A DNA stretch of 64,000 bases, from positions 1 to 64,000 of the forward strand of contig NZ_FNOY01000004.1 of assembly GCF_900107165.1 (NCBI RefSeq). Reading direction: 5' to 3'. Shown in pieces: positions 7,147-16,826 of the stretch (the stretch's first letter is position 1; every line of letters starts with the position of its first letter). The notes beneath the pieces were generated by a model. The model ran no database searches. It saw only the letters and a list, made by a program, of their open reading frames with translations, and was not told where the DNA came from. The position numbers and the translations under genes are program-made. Source of the stretch: Nitrosomonas halophila (GTDB taxonomy: Bacteria; Pseudomonadota; Gammaproteobacteria; Burkholderiales; Nitrosomonadaceae).

Positions 7147-8847
7147 TTAATCGATGCCGTATCTTCCCGACGCCAAAACTCCTACAGGATCGAGCGCGGT
7201 CTTGAGTTTCTGATTAAAGGCCTTCAATTCCGGACAGTACTGGTACAATTTCTGCCATCCGTTAACCCCGGCACGAAAATGCTGATACCCCTTGCTATGT
7301 GATAAATCCAGAATGGCGCTGTAAAGTTGCTCTGCACGCGCACACTCCGCTTCATCCAGGCGATCATACAAGATAACCATCAGCGGACAGACGCTGCGTG
7401 CATTGAATATCATGGTCGTCATGTAAAAATCGAAGTTGAATTTCTCGAACAACAATTCACATTCTCGTGTAAACGCCACGACTTCACTCCCACGAAAAGG
7501 GAGTACTGGCACAGACCACAAAATACCCAGATCATCGCGCCCAACGTGAATATCCTTTAGGGGGCGCTTCTTTCTGTATCGAAAATACCCCCGTCGCACA
7601 ACCGTCTCGACGGGCTTTCCTTCATGCAGATCGATCAGTCCCGGAAAGAGTCGAATCAATGCCAGCGAAGTGCCGAGTATTTTTCTTATGGCAAAATCGA
7701 TCAGCTTCAGCCACAACTTAGATTGAATTGTCTCCACTGCTTCAATTTGCTTACGAATGAAATGTGCACGCTTTTGAGTGAACACATTGATGCGCGTACA
7801 GGAATCCGATGCTTTCAATGTTTTTTTTGCCAACCGGCTCGCAGTCTTGACCATGGGACTGTGCCCATAAATACCGAAGGAACCTGTCCAGCCAGGCACG
7901 GAATATTTGCGTTTGAGTACCTCAAGTTGATTACGGCTGATAGCCTTTTTAGGCTCCACACCTTCATCAATCGCCTGTGTCAATAGTGTCAGAATTGCAA
8001 CGCTATTGGAAAACCGGCCGGTTTCATGGATCACGCCCGACAGCATCAATTCCCGCACCGTGTCCATGCATTTTGCCAGCGCGGCATTATCCCGGATATT
8101 CAGGCTGAATAGAGCGTAGTCCTGCGGTTTGCGCATCAGCCAAATTCCCGCTTTGGTGACAATACCGTAATTCGACTGACTGAATAGGCCTTCTATATAT
8201 GGCCCAACCCCCCATTTGTATAAATGTGCAGCACCTTTCCCAGCTTCCTTATTGGCAACACCGGTATGGATCATACTGCCATCGGCTAGCACCACCTCAT
8301 AACCGCAAAGATGCGCAAAGTGGTCACCGTATTTGGTTACACCCACGCCACGATCCAATGCATTGCCTATGACACTGCCAGTTGGTGGTCCACCTGGGGA
8401 ATCTGTCCACAATGCATAATGATTCTCCTCAAGAAAGCGATTCAGTGCCTCATAAGTCACACCAGGCTCGATAATGGCATATGCCAGTTCCTGGTCAACA
8501 TGAATGATTTTATTCATTCGGTTCAGCAGAACCACAAACGAATCCTCGCTTGTACTGGTATTCAGATACCCCCAGTTCTTGCCTGTACTGTAAACCCAGA
8601 GTTTGGCTTTACAATCAGTGGCAAGCCTGACCAATGTTTGAATCTGCTCAGGTGATTCCGGATAGATAAATGCATGCGGCTTGCGTGCATTGGCAACTGG
8701 ATCCTTGGCCAGCAAGTCATACTCATCGCCTGATCTGATGATTTGAGTCTCATTAAAATGCATCATGAGCGACTCGATAAAGATGTCCGTCTTCGTATCC
8801 ATCCCATCACCGTCATTGTCCAGTTTTGTAATATTTGTCAAACTCAT
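7147..8847 (-). CDS. FAD-linked oxidoreductase, vanillyl-alcohol oxidase / p-cresol methylhydroxylase family
   Basis: The 566-residue protein has an N-terminal PCMH-type FAD-binding domain (about 55-250: STGKNWGY for FAD contacts, GSVIGNALDRGVGVTKYGDH for the pyrophosphate and isoalloxazine region) and a C-terminal FAD-oxidase/VAO substrate domain ending PVGVLASGRYGID. Family members oxidise 4-alkylphenols or similar alcohols; whether FAD is covalently bound here cannot be told. No signal peptide is seen. GGGGAA precedes the start. An imperfect hairpin (7084-7102, TGCCGA with TCGGCA) downstream could be a weak terminator. Its link to the neighbouring PEP-CTERM gene is unclear. Confidence 0.82.
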   Translation of the reverse strand: MSLTNITKLDNDGDGMDTKTDIFIESLMMHFNETQIIRSGDEYDLLAKDPVANARKPHAFIYPESPEQIQTLVRLATDCKAKLWVYSTGKNWGYLNTSTSEDSFVVLLNRMNKIIHVDQELAYAIIEPGVTYEALNRFLEENHYALWTDSPGGPPTGSVIGNALDRGVGVTKYGDHFAHLCGYEVVLADGSMIHTGVANKEAGKGAAHLYKWGVGPYIEGLFSQSNYGIVTKAGIWLMRKPQDYALFSLNIRDNAALAKCMDTVRELMLSGVIHETGRFSNSVAILTLLTQAIDEGVEPKKAISRNQLEVLKRKYSVPGWTGSFGIYGHSPMVKTASRLAKKTLKASDSCTRINVFTQKRAHFIRKQIEAVETIQSKLWLKLIDFAIRKILGTSLALIRLFPGLIDLHEGKPVETVVRRGYFRYRKKRPLKDIHVGRDDLGILWSVPVLPFRGSEVVAFTRECELLFEKFNFDFYMTTMIFNARSVCPLMVILYDRLDEAECARAEQLYSAILDLSHSKGYQHFRAGVNGWQKLYQYCPELKAFNQKLKTALDPVGVLASGRYGID

Positions 8848-9056
8848 TTGGTATTCCCCGTGAATAATGATCAGGACACTTTTTCATACTCCCGTTTGAA
8901 TCAGCATCTCTGAAAGCTGAAAGCGACACCGCAGAACAACCTTCCTTGTAGCGCGACTTGCAATGGAAGAATTTTCACCATGTATGTTTATTAGCGACAG
9001 TTTATACTGATGGATTGAATTCCAACATTAAGACACGTCTTTTTGAAACAACACAC

Positions 9057-10289
9057 ATGTTGAGAACCTGGTCAAACTTTTCATTGTCGCTCCGCAACCT
9101 CGCACGCCACAAGCGGCGCAGCGGGATTTCGATTGGGTCGGTCGCTTTTGGGATCACTGCGCTGATTCTGGCCAGCGGTTTTATCGAATGGATTTTCGAT
9201 GATTTCCGGGAAACCACCATCAAATCCCAGCTGGGCCACTTGCAAATTGTCCGGCCCGGGTATCATGAAATGGGCAAGGCCGATCCTTATGCCTTTCTCC
9301 TGCCGGATAATTTGCCACAGCTGCACAACTCCGGTGATGAGATACATCAAATTGCGGCAATTGTGCCGCGGCTGAGCTTCAGTGGCTTGATCAGTCATGA
9401 CGAAGCGACGCTCTCATTCATTGGCGAGGGCATTGATCCACAGGAGCAGCTTTATTTCGGTGACGCCCTACAAATTTCGGCAGGCAAGAACCTGTCGCCC
9501 GACCGGCCTCACCATCTCATCATGGGCGAAGGCTTGGCGCGCAACCTAGGGGTCGCGGTGAAAGACCAAGTGGTGTTACTGGTCAATACTGCCTCGGGGG
9601 GGCTAAATGCCGTTGAAATGACTGTGGGCGGGCTGTTCTCCACCGTAACCAAATCCTATGACGACAATGCGCTGCGATTGCCGATCGAGACGGCCCGTGA
9701 GCTGCTGCGCACACCGGGCGCGCATAGCTGGGTTGTGCTGCTCAACGACACCGATCAAACCGATATGGTTCTGGCAAAACTGCGCGCTACGCTCCCGAGC
9801 GATCAATTCGAGATTGTACCTTGGCATGAACTGGCTGATTTCTATAACAAAACAACCGTATTGCTTGCCAAACAGGTGCAGGCCGTTAAATTAGTCATCG
9901 CACTGATTATTCTGCTCAGCATTTCCAATACGATGACCACTAACGTGATGGAACGAACCGGTGAGATCGGCACGGCCATGGCGCTAGGCGTCAAGCGCAC
10001 CGGGATTTTGCGCCAGTTTCTGCATGAAGGCATGTTAATCGGCTGCATTGGCGGCTTGGTTGGCATCGGGCTCGGCTTGCTGCTCGCCGAGATGATCTCC
10101 AATATAGGTATCCCCATGCCACCGCCACCCGGGATGGCGCGGGGTTATACCGGTGAGATACTTGTTTCGTCAAACATGATACTGGAAGCCTTTCTTCTTG
10201 CCATCCTCACTACACTCATTGCCAGCATCTATCCCGCCTGGAAGGCTTCACGCATGCAGATTGTGGATGCGTTACGGCATAATCGGTAA
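9057..10289 (+). CDS. ABC transporter permease, FtsX/LolC-E type (A)
   Basis: The 410-residue protein has one N-terminal transmembrane helix (about 20-45), a large periplasmic MacB/LolC-type domain, and three C-terminal helices (about 285-405) that form the FtsX core. A conserved GIPMPPPPG motif sits in the last periplasmic loop and recurs in the second permease of the cluster. I chose the ATG at 9057 because the family N-terminus (MLRTWSNFSLSLRNLARHKRR) starts there; the upstream extension is not family-like. With the second permease, the ATPase and the LolA-like protein it probably forms a machine that extracts a lipid or lipoprotein from the inner membrane. Confidence 0.86.
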   Translation: MLRTWSNFSLSLRNLARHKRRSGISIGSVAFGITALILASGFIEWIFDDFRETTIKSQLGHLQIVRPGYHEMGKADPYAFLLPDNLPQLHNSGDEIHQIAAIVPRLSFSGLISHDEATLSFIGEGIDPQEQLYFGDALQISAGKNLSPDRPHHLIMGEGLARNLGVAVKDQVVLLVNTASGGLNAVEMTVGGLFSTVTKSYDDNALRLPIETARELLRTPGAHSWVVLLNDTDQTDMVLAKLRATLPSDQFEIVPWHELADFYNKTTVLLAKQVQAVKLVIALIILLSISNTMTTNVMERTGEIGTAMALGVKRTGILRQFLHEGMLIGCIGGLVGIGLGLLLAEMISNIGIPMPPPPGMARGYTGEILVSSNMILEAFLLAILTTLIASIYPAWKASRMQIVDALRHNR

Positions 10290-10433
10290 TTATCGTTCAT
10301 GGCAAGACTTGCAAATCCGGCAACATGCAGAGCGTTGCACGCTATTTTCTGGGTTGTCGTGCAGGTTTGTACGGCTCACGATGACGAAGCATGTGTACAT
10401 TCCAGACACTGATCACACATTGATCGCAACAGC

Positions 10434-10491
10434 AACCGATCAATGCTCGGGTAGCTGTCGGTTGATCGGTGCGCAAGTACACCGATCAACC
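10434..10491 (+). promoter_or_regulatory. Mutually exclusive hairpins in the leader of the coiled-coil gene
   Basis: Three related segments occur in order: ACCGATCAA (10435-10443), its complement within GGTTGATCGGTG (10460-10471), and CACCGATCAACC (10480-10491). The middle segment can pair perfectly with either flank (9 or 12 bp), which would allow two alternative RNA folds. Another GC-rich stem (CCGCTGC with GCAGCGG) follows near 10502-10522. The rest of 10290-10602 shows no gene. Confidence 0.4.
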
Positions 10492-10602
10492 CGGATTACT
10501 CCGCTGCGCTTGCAGTAGCAGCGGTTGCGGGCGTCTGTTGCCTTTGATCTTTGGTGTGTTTGCCCCCATAATACCGGTCATGAAAACTTTTTTTGCAACA
10601 GA

Positions 10603-11121
10603 ATGAAAATACTGATTTTATTGGTTTTCTGCTTGTATTCCCTGCCAGCTTTCCCAGTGGATGTCGCGCCGCGTATCTCTGACCGGGAAATTATCGAATC
10701 GCTGGCGGAGCTGAAAGCTGGACAAAAGGCGCTTGAAGAAAGAATGGACCAGCGCTTTACCACCATGCAACAGCAAATGGATCTACGCTTCACTACCATG
10801 CAGGAGCAGATCGATCAACGGTTTGCGGCTGTCGATCAGCGCTTTGTTTCGATCGATCAGCGATTTGAGTTTCTGCAACAGTTGATGCTGGTGATGATCG
10901 CCAGCATATTCGGGCTGATCGGGTTCATCGTCTGGGACCGGTATACGACGTTACGGCCAATGGACCAGCGGTTGCGGCGGATCGAAGAAGATCTGGAAAA
11001 AGATCTCGAGCTGAAAGCGCCTGATGGTTCGCGCATTATCCGCCTAATCCATGCGCTGCGCGAGCTCTCCAAAGAGGATAAAAAGCTGGAAGCCGTTCTG
11101 CGCAGTTTCTCGTTGCTATAG
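10603..11121 (+). CDS. Membrane-anchored coiled-coil protein with DQRF repeats, unknown function
   Basis: The 172-residue product starts with a signal peptide or anchor (MKILILLVFCLYSLPAFP). It continues with a heptad-like coiled coil (about 30-88) that has repeated DQRF units (ERMDQRF, MDLRF, IDQRF, VDQRF, IDQRF), a transmembrane helix (LMLVMIASIFGLIGFIVW, about 90-110), and a charged cytoplasmic tail. The start is the ATG before the signal peptide; the reading frame extends upstream without family support. It sits between the two permease genes, so it may be an accessory of that transporter, but this is inference from position only. Confidence 0.7.
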   Translation: MKILILLVFCLYSLPAFPVDVAPRISDREIIESLAELKAGQKALEERMDQRFTTMQQQMDLRFTTMQEQIDQRFAAVDQRFVSIDQRFEFLQQLMLVMIASIFGLIGFIVWDRYTTLRPMDQRLRRIEEDLEKDLELKAPDGSRIIRLIHALRELSKEDKKLEAVLRSFSLL

Positions 11122-11253
11122 CACGCTTGTGGGAAGATGGAATAAATCCATATCGACTGCTGCGGGCATGGCGCAGCCATTCAAAACAGCGGCGGAATCC
11201 ACAAGCCCCGGATCACGCTGCACGACTCACTCACCCGCTTTTCCTTGTCACAT

Positions 11254-12465
11254 ATGTTCAAACTCGCTCTGCGTAACGTTTTCAGGCAAAAGACACACAC
11301 ACTCATGACACTGGTGGCGATCATTGCCGGGGTGGTCAGTATTATTCTGGCTGGAGGATGGGTGCAGGATATTTATGTGCAATTGGGCGAGGCCCTCATC
11401 CATTCACAGAGCGGCCATTTGCAAGTCTACCGCCAGGGGTACTATGAGGCTGGCTCACGCTCCCCGGAAAAATTTCTGATGGAGACACCTGGCTCGATCA
11501 AGCAACGCATTGCGAAGGAAGCAGCAGTCGAACAAGTGATGGCGCGGCTCAATTTCTCTGGCCTGCTCAATAATGGCAGAAGCGATCTGCCCATTATCGG
11601 CGAAGGCGTGGAGCCCGGGCTGGAAAGCGAATTGGGCAGCTTGGTTATGCTGACAGCTGGACGCCAGCTGACCGATAGCGATGCTTTTGGTATCTTGCTG
11701 GGCAAAGGGGTTGCGCGGGCGTTGCAACTCAAGCCAGGCGATCCAGTCACTTTGTTGGCCAACACACTGGATGGTGCGCTCAATAGTCTCGATTTCGAGG
11801 TCATTGGCATCTTTCAGAGCTACTCCAATGACTTTGATGCACGCGCGGTCAGGATTCCACTGCCTGCCGCCCAGGAATTGCTGGGCACAACGGGCGTCAA
11901 CGCGCTCGTCGTTTCCCTGCAGCGCACTGAGACGACTGAGCAGGTCGCGTTCCGATTAGCGCAACGGCTCGAGGCATTCGGACTGGAAATCAAAACCTGG
12001 ATGGAACTGAACGATTTTTACGAGAAAACCGTGGAATTGTATAAGGGTCAGTTTGGCGTGCTGCAATGGATCATTCTGGTCATGGTGATATTGAGCGTTG
12101 CCAACAGCGTCAACATGAGTATTTTTGAACGCGTCGGTGAATTTGGTACCATGATGGCCCTGGGTAATCGCAGCAGTCAGGTGTTCCTGCTCATTCTTTA
12201 CGAAAACTTCCTGCTGGGGCTGATCGGCGGCGGATTGGGTGTCGGCCTGGGTATTTTCCTGGCTACGGCCATTTCTGCCATCGGCATTCCGATGCCGCCG
12301 CCCCCCAATGCCGATCTCGGTTATGTTGCCCGTATCCAGATTGTCCCCTCGGTCATATTGCTCGCACTGAGCATCGGCTTCATCGCCACGGTGATTGCAG
12401 CATTACTTCCTGCCAGACATGTGGCACGCATACCCGTTGTCGATGCGCTCAGGCAGAATCTGTAG
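11254..12465 (+). CDS. ABC transporter permease, FtsX/LolC-E type (B)
   Basis: This 403-residue permease has the same build as permease A: an N-terminal helix (about 18-40), a periplasmic MacB-like domain, then three helices. It shares the GIPMPPPP loop motif and the closing VVDALRQNL. A TTG nine bases upstream is possible, but the ATG at 11254 fits the family N-terminus MFKLALRNVFRQKTHT. The two permeases are diverged paralogues and probably form a heterodimer as LolC and LolE do. Confidence 0.87.
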   Translation: MFKLALRNVFRQKTHTLMTLVAIIAGVVSIILAGGWVQDIYVQLGEALIHSQSGHLQVYRQGYYEAGSRSPEKFLMETPGSIKQRIAKEAAVEQVMARLNFSGLLNNGRSDLPIIGEGVEPGLESELGSLVMLTAGRQLTDSDAFGILLGKGVARALQLKPGDPVTLLANTLDGALNSLDFEVIGIFQSYSNDFDARAVRIPLPAAQELLGTTGVNALVVSLQRTETTEQVAFRLAQRLEAFGLEIKTWMELNDFYEKTVELYKGQFGVLQWIILVMVILSVANSVNMSIFERVGEFGTMMALGNRSSQVFLLILYENFLLGLIGGGLGVGLGIFLATAISAIGIPMPPPPNADLGYVARIQIVPSVILLALSIGFIATVIAALLPARHVARIPVVDALRQNL

Positions 12466-12716
12466 GGAAAAGAAGCGTCTTTTTCATCATGTTACCGCTG
12501 CACGGCGCATGGAATGCACCCTACGCCTCGGTGGGAATAGCTATCAAGCGTAGGATGTATTACCACCGCACCGTGATAAACGCCTTGTCTACCGCCCCCG
12601 TTACAAAGTCCAGCAGTGGCAAGAAAAGCTGTTGCGTTATCGCTGAGATTCAGAATTCCCAATCAGCTTCGTGCTGTAAAATTTTCCGACACTCGCTCAC
12701 AGGCTCCACAATCTCA

Positions 12717-14174
12717 TCAAAAAGAGAACCGCACTTCGGTATAGACCCTGTCATTATTCGCAAACCGGCCAAAGAGTCCAGTCGGCGGGCCATCAAATAT
12801 ATCCGCGCCAACTGCTAGGTGCCAGTTTCTCGCGAAATTCCAGCCGAGACGGGGTCGAAGCATGCGTTCACTGCGATTGAGGCTTTGAATCAGCAACACC
12901 TGCGCATCAAAATCCCGCCAAAAGCTGGCTTGCAGAAAAACGCTGGCGCCGTTTTCGTATTTGTCCGCAAAAATATCCCGGTCGTAACCCAGAAAAACGC
13001 GCTGAAAGAACTGCAGATTCAGGCGAACATCCCGAGGTAAAGGAAAATCCAGGCCGAGCGCATAGTCGATCGTATCCTGCCGCACCAGGCCATCGGGCGC
13101 GGTCATGCGGGTAACGTTGAAGCGGCGTCCATGCGTGTAAACAAATTCCGCCTTGAGCACCGCGCCGCCCAGATCCTTGGTCAGGGTACCGCCTGCCTGG
13201 TCGATTTGGCCATGGCGTGCCTGAAACAGCAGCGGTTCGTCAGGTTGGCTGACACGATGGAAAGTAGGACTGGCATCCAGGCTGTGATAATAAAACGCCG
13301 AGATATCCCAGCCCCGGATCAATTGGGAGAGGCGTATACCATAATTCGAATTGGCCAGATTTCTGCCTGAGCGGTCCCCCCCCAGGAATCTGACCGGTAC
13401 CGGCTCAGGCAAGGCGAAGGGGTAAAACTGCGCCCCCGGCCGGCCAATTTCATCCAGGCTCGCGAAGGGAATCCAGACCAGGTCGGCGTGAAAGTCATGC
13501 TTCGAGTATTCGGTACGAATGGCCCACTGCGGTATACGCAAGATATCGAAATCAGGCAGTACAAATTCGCGCATATCTCTTGCAGACACAACATCCGCAA
13601 AAAATAATCCAACCATCTCCCCCCAGATGATGTGCTGGCGGCCCACGCGGATATCGAAATCCTTGACCGAAATATCCAGGTAATTTTCCCGCAGAAACAG
13701 CTCGAAGCGATGATCCCGGCGCACAGGTCGCGGATAGAAATCCGAAATATCATGGATGGCATCATAATCGATCCGGGCGCTCAATTTCCATTTGATGTTT
13801 GGGCTCAACTGGCCGAGATTGGATAACTCCGAACGCAGCCGCAGCTTGGAGGCATGCGCCGGTTCTGCATAAGTATACGCGAACTCCAGTTGAGAAAAAC
13901 CGCGCCAGGAGGCTGTCTGCTGAAACATGCGTTGAGGAAAACCGGTATCGGCACCGTCATCATCCACATCTTCGAATAAATCGTCCAGGGCAGTGGCCTG
14001 TGCCACATGCGTCGCAAAAACTACATCCGGAGAAAAGACCGGTGTCCGAGGGCCACCAGCCAGGGAACCGCATGCCGCAATACTGCTCCATAATGCCAGG
14101 CATGGCAGCAACAAGCTCCGCAGTTTTTGGGTCGGCCATTTCATGGCACTGGAAAATGCTGCATCATCTCTCAT
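12717..14174 (-). CDS. DUF1302-family outer-membrane beta-barrel protein
   Basis: The 485-residue protein has a signal-like N-terminus (hydrophobic stretch about 18-35; a second possible start is the ATG at 14144) and then alternating strand patterns up to a terminal Phe (VRFSF), as in outer-membrane barrels. Conserved DUF1302 features include the GRQHIIWGE segment near residue 180. Members often sit beside transport systems for hydrophobic compounds. Here it is encoded back to front between the permeases and the ATPase, which suggests that it is the outer-membrane partner of that system. No clear ribosome binding site marks the start. Confidence 0.75.
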   Translation of the reverse strand: MRDDAAFSSAMKWPTQKLRSLLLPCLALWSSIAACGSLAGGPRTPVFSPDVVFATHVAQATALDDLFEDVDDDGADTGFPQRMFQQTASWRGFSQLEFAYTYAEPAHASKLRLRSELSNLGQLSPNIKWKLSARIDYDAIHDISDFYPRPVRRDHRFELFLRENYLDISVKDFDIRVGRQHIIWGEMVGLFFADVVSARDMREFVLPDFDILRIPQWAIRTEYSKHDFHADLVWIPFASLDEIGRPGAQFYPFALPEPVPVRFLGGDRSGRNLANSNYGIRLSQLIRGWDISAFYYHSLDASPTFHRVSQPDEPLLFQARHGQIDQAGGTLTKDLGGAVLKAEFVYTHGRRFNVTRMTAPDGLVRQDTIDYALGLDFPLPRDVRLNLQFFQRVFLGYDRDIFADKYENGASVFLQASFWRDFDAQVLLIQSLNRSERMLRPRLGWNFARNWHLAVGADIFDGPPTGLFGRFANNDRVYTEVRFSF

Positions 14175-14326
14175 TAAGCTGATTAGCGTCTTGAGTTCCG
14201 GAAAGCTGTTTGGTTATGCGAACAAAGCCGGCCTGAAACCGGCCTGTCCAAGCAAGCTCATTTTGATAAAGCCTGTCACAACGTTATTCAAGTAGAATGA
14301 TTGCAAAAAGTTCCTGGTATCCCTGC

Positions 14327-15016
14327 TCACAAGACGGCATGCGCTTCGACAAGTTGACCATCCTCGATCTGTATGAGCCGTTCAGCCAGTGCCATGACTT
14401 TGGCGTCATGAGTGGAAAACACAAAAGTCGTGCCGCTCTCCCGGTTGATCTGCTTCATCAACTGTAGAATACCCTCTCCTGTTTGATGGTCGAGATTTGC
14501 GGTGGGCTCATCGGCCAGAATGATTTTGGGATGTGTGGCCAGGGCGCGCGCAATGGCGACGCGCTGACGCTGGCCTCCGCTCAATTGATTGGGCCGATGG
14601 CGGGCAAATTTGGTCAATCCAACGATGTCGAGAAATTTTACAGTGCGCTCACGGCGCGCCTGCGCATTCAACTCCTTGAATTGCAGCAGAGGGTATTCAA
14701 CATTCTCTTCTGCGGACAATACCGGGAAAAGATTAAATGTCTGGAAAATAAAGCCGATAGTTCTAGCTCTGAGCTCGGCCAGTTGATCGGGGGTTTGTCC
14801 ACTCGTATCCTGACCATTGATAAGGATCTTTCCAGCCGTTGGCTTGTCGATACAACCAATCAGATTAAGCAGTGTGGATTTCCCGCTACCCGATGGACCG
14901 GCAATGGCAAGAAATTCACCGGCCTCTATTTGTAAATTAATGTCCTTGAGTGCCTGGACTCGGTCGGTACCGAGCACATACTCTTTACAGACGTTTTCAA
15001 AATACACAATACGCAT
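14327..15016 (-). CDS. ABC transporter ATP-binding protein, LolD/MacB type
   Basis: The 229-residue ATPase has all nucleotide-binding motifs: Walker A GPSGSGKST (about 38-46), Q-loop FQTFNLFP, signature LSGGQRQRVAIARAL (about 140-154), Walker B IILADEPTANLD and a switch His (STHD). Size and sequence fit the LolD/MacB group that works with FtsX-type permeases. It is divergent from the LolA-like gene with 72 bases between them and is the only ABC ATPase near the two permeases. Confidence 0.92.
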   Translation of the reverse strand: MRIVYFENVCKEYVLGTDRVQALKDINLQIEAGEFLAIAGPSGSGKSTLLNLIGCIDKPTAGKILINGQDTSGQTPDQLAELRARTIGFIFQTFNLFPVLSAEENVEYPLLQFKELNAQARRERTVKFLDIVGLTKFARHRPNQLSGGQRQRVAIARALATHPKIILADEPTANLDHQTGEGILQLMKQINRESGTTFVFSTHDAKVMALAERLIQIEDGQLVEAHAVL

Positions 15017-15088
15017 TCACCTGATCCTGAATAAATCCTTTCTTAGGTTTCTTAGTTTAGCTGGATAACTTTCTTATAAAAATTCGAT

Positions 15089-15862
15089 ATGACACTCAAT
15101 CCTCATGCATATTTACTGATTGCCGGCACTTTTTTGCTGGCCTTGGCACAGACTTTGTTCTTACCTCCGGCCAAAGCGGAAGAAGTCGATACTCTGGCCC
15201 AGAGTATACTGGAAAAAGCGGATGAGATTCGCTTCCCGCGCGGTAGCTTCCAGGTCGAAGTTGCCATACGCACCACTTCAGACCAGCAGTCCGAAGCTCT
15301 GCACCGCTACCGAGTGCTCTCCAAAGGCAATGAGAACAGCATCGTCCTGGTGACCGAACCCGCATCCGAACGTGGCCAGGCCATTCTCATGAAAGGACGC
15401 GATCTGTGGATTTTCATGCCCAGCGTGTCACAACCCATTCGATTATCACTCTCCCAGCGATTGACGGGGCAGGTTGCCAACGGCGATATCGCACGCGCCA
15501 ATTTCACGGGCGACTATCATCCCGAACTGTTGCGTGAGGAAACCATCGATGATGCAGATTATTATGTCCTCCAGCTAACTGGAGTGGACCGCTCCGTTAC
15601 TTATCAAAAAGTGCTGTTATGGGTAAATAAATCCAATTATTGGCCGTTTAAAGCAGAGTTCTATTCTGTTTCCGGCCGTCTGCTCAAGACCAGCCGTTAT
15701 GAAAACTTCGAAACGGTATTAGGCCGACTGCGTCCGATGCGCCTGGTCATGGAAGATGCCCTGAAACAAAATGAAATTTCGGTACTGGATTATTCGAATA
15801 TGAAATTACGCAATCTGCCCGACAAGATTTTTACCAAGAATTATCTAAAGAGACTTGAGTAG
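15089..15862 (+). CDS. Periplasmic LolA-like outer-membrane lipoprotein-sorting protein
   Basis: The 257-residue exported protein has a signal peptide (about 1-31, ending AKA) and the LolA-like beta fold of the PF17131 type (outer membrane lipoprotein-sorting protein). Typical segments are VLVTEPASERGQAILMKGRDLWIFMPSVSQPIRLS in the first half and LLWVNKSNYWPFKAEFYSVSGRLLKTSRY in the second. Proteins of this type carry a hydrophobic ligand across the periplasm. Beside an FtsX-type ABC transporter and a DUF1302 barrel, it is the natural shuttle of the system. Confidence 0.85.
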   Translation: MTLNPHAYLLIAGTFLLALAQTLFLPPAKAEEVDTLAQSILEKADEIRFPRGSFQVEVAIRTTSDQQSEALHRYRVLSKGNENSIVLVTEPASERGQAILMKGRDLWIFMPSVSQPIRLSLSQRLTGQVANGDIARANFTGDYHPELLREETIDDADYYVLQLTGVDRSVTYQKVLLWVNKSNYWPFKAEFYSVSGRLLKTSRYENFETVLGRLRPMRLVMEDALKQNEISVLDYSNMKLRNLPDKIFTKNYLKRLE

Positions 15863-16034
15863 GTCAGCAACCACCCGTTGATATCTGAGTTTGCGAAGAC
15901 ATCATCGCACGTGCCCGGGCGGCCCTGGATTGACGCTTGGTAATCGGTAAAGCAGTCGTACTGCTGCATGCAATCTGGCCGCAGATCAATCAGGTCATTC
16001 ACGAACGCTTAATCCATTTCAAAGAGATATTGAT

Positions 16035-16826
16035 ATGTTCTCGCGAGAATCCGCACACCTGGGCACGTCCTTTGAGCAATATTTCAGGATCGTGCCAGCA
16101 TTAACCGAGGCATTAAAATACGAAGCCTATCGCGTTCGTCACTCGGTTTTTTGTGATGATCTGCAGTTCGAACTGACTCGATTCAATAAATTCGAGATGG
16201 ACGAATATGATGCACATGCACTACATCTCCTGATTCGGAGCATCCAGAGTGAAACCTTTATTGGCTGCACCCGCATCATTCGTCCCTCGCCGGATATGGC
16301 CGATGGGCTCTTGCCGTTCGAAAGAACTTGTGCCGAGACCCTGGATCGCTCCATCATAGACCCATCAAGATTACCCAGAGACAAAATTGCCGAGGTCTCT
16401 CGCCTCGCTGTCGTGGCAACATTCCGCCGCCGCAAAGGCGAAGAAATTAGCCCCCTCGATATCACGGAATCGGACTATGGTGCCGGGCCTATTCCCCGTT
16501 TCCCTTACATTCCACTCGGCCTTTACATCGGAACCGTCGAATTGGCACGAATACATAACATCCAGATACTGTTCATGCTCACCGAAGAACGGCTGGCAAA
16601 ACATTTCAGTCGGCTAGGCGCCCAACTTGAATTTATTGGCGCACCAGTCGAGCACCGTGGTCTACGTTTCCCATCCATGGTGTATGTCGGCGACATCATC
16701 AATAATATGCGGCCGATCTTTCGTCCGCTTTATCAGACCATTGCCACAGAAATCAGAGCCGGTCTGGCTGGAAAAATAATTGTGACCCCATCCAACGAAA
16801 CTCAACGCAGCATCATCGGTTTCTAA
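16035..16826 (+). CDS. PEP-CTERM/exosortase system-associated acyltransferase (first copy)
   Basis: The 263-residue protein matches the exosortase-associated acyltransferase family (TIGR03694 type), with a GNAT-like fold related to acyl-homoserine-lactone synthases. Key regions are YRVRHSVFCDDL near residue 35, DEYDAHALHLLIR near 57, GCTRIIRPS near 78 and the strongly conserved AEVSRLAVVATFRRR near 121-136. An AAGAGAT site precedes the ATG. The likely reaction is transfer of an acyl group to an amine; the substrates are unknown. A second copy of the same length lies at 43200. No sigma-54 site was found in front of this gene. Confidence 0.85.
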   Translation: MFSRESAHLGTSFEQYFRIVPALTEALKYEAYRVRHSVFCDDLQFELTRFNKFEMDEYDAHALHLLIRSIQSETFIGCTRIIRPSPDMADGLLPFERTCAETLDRSIIDPSRLPRDKIAEVSRLAVVATFRRRKGEEISPLDITESDYGAGPIPRFPYIPLGLYIGTVELARIHNIQILFMLTEERLAKHFSRLGAQLEFIGAPVEHRGLRFPSMVYVGDIINNMRPIFRPLYQTIATEIRAGLAGKIIVTPSNETQRSIIGF

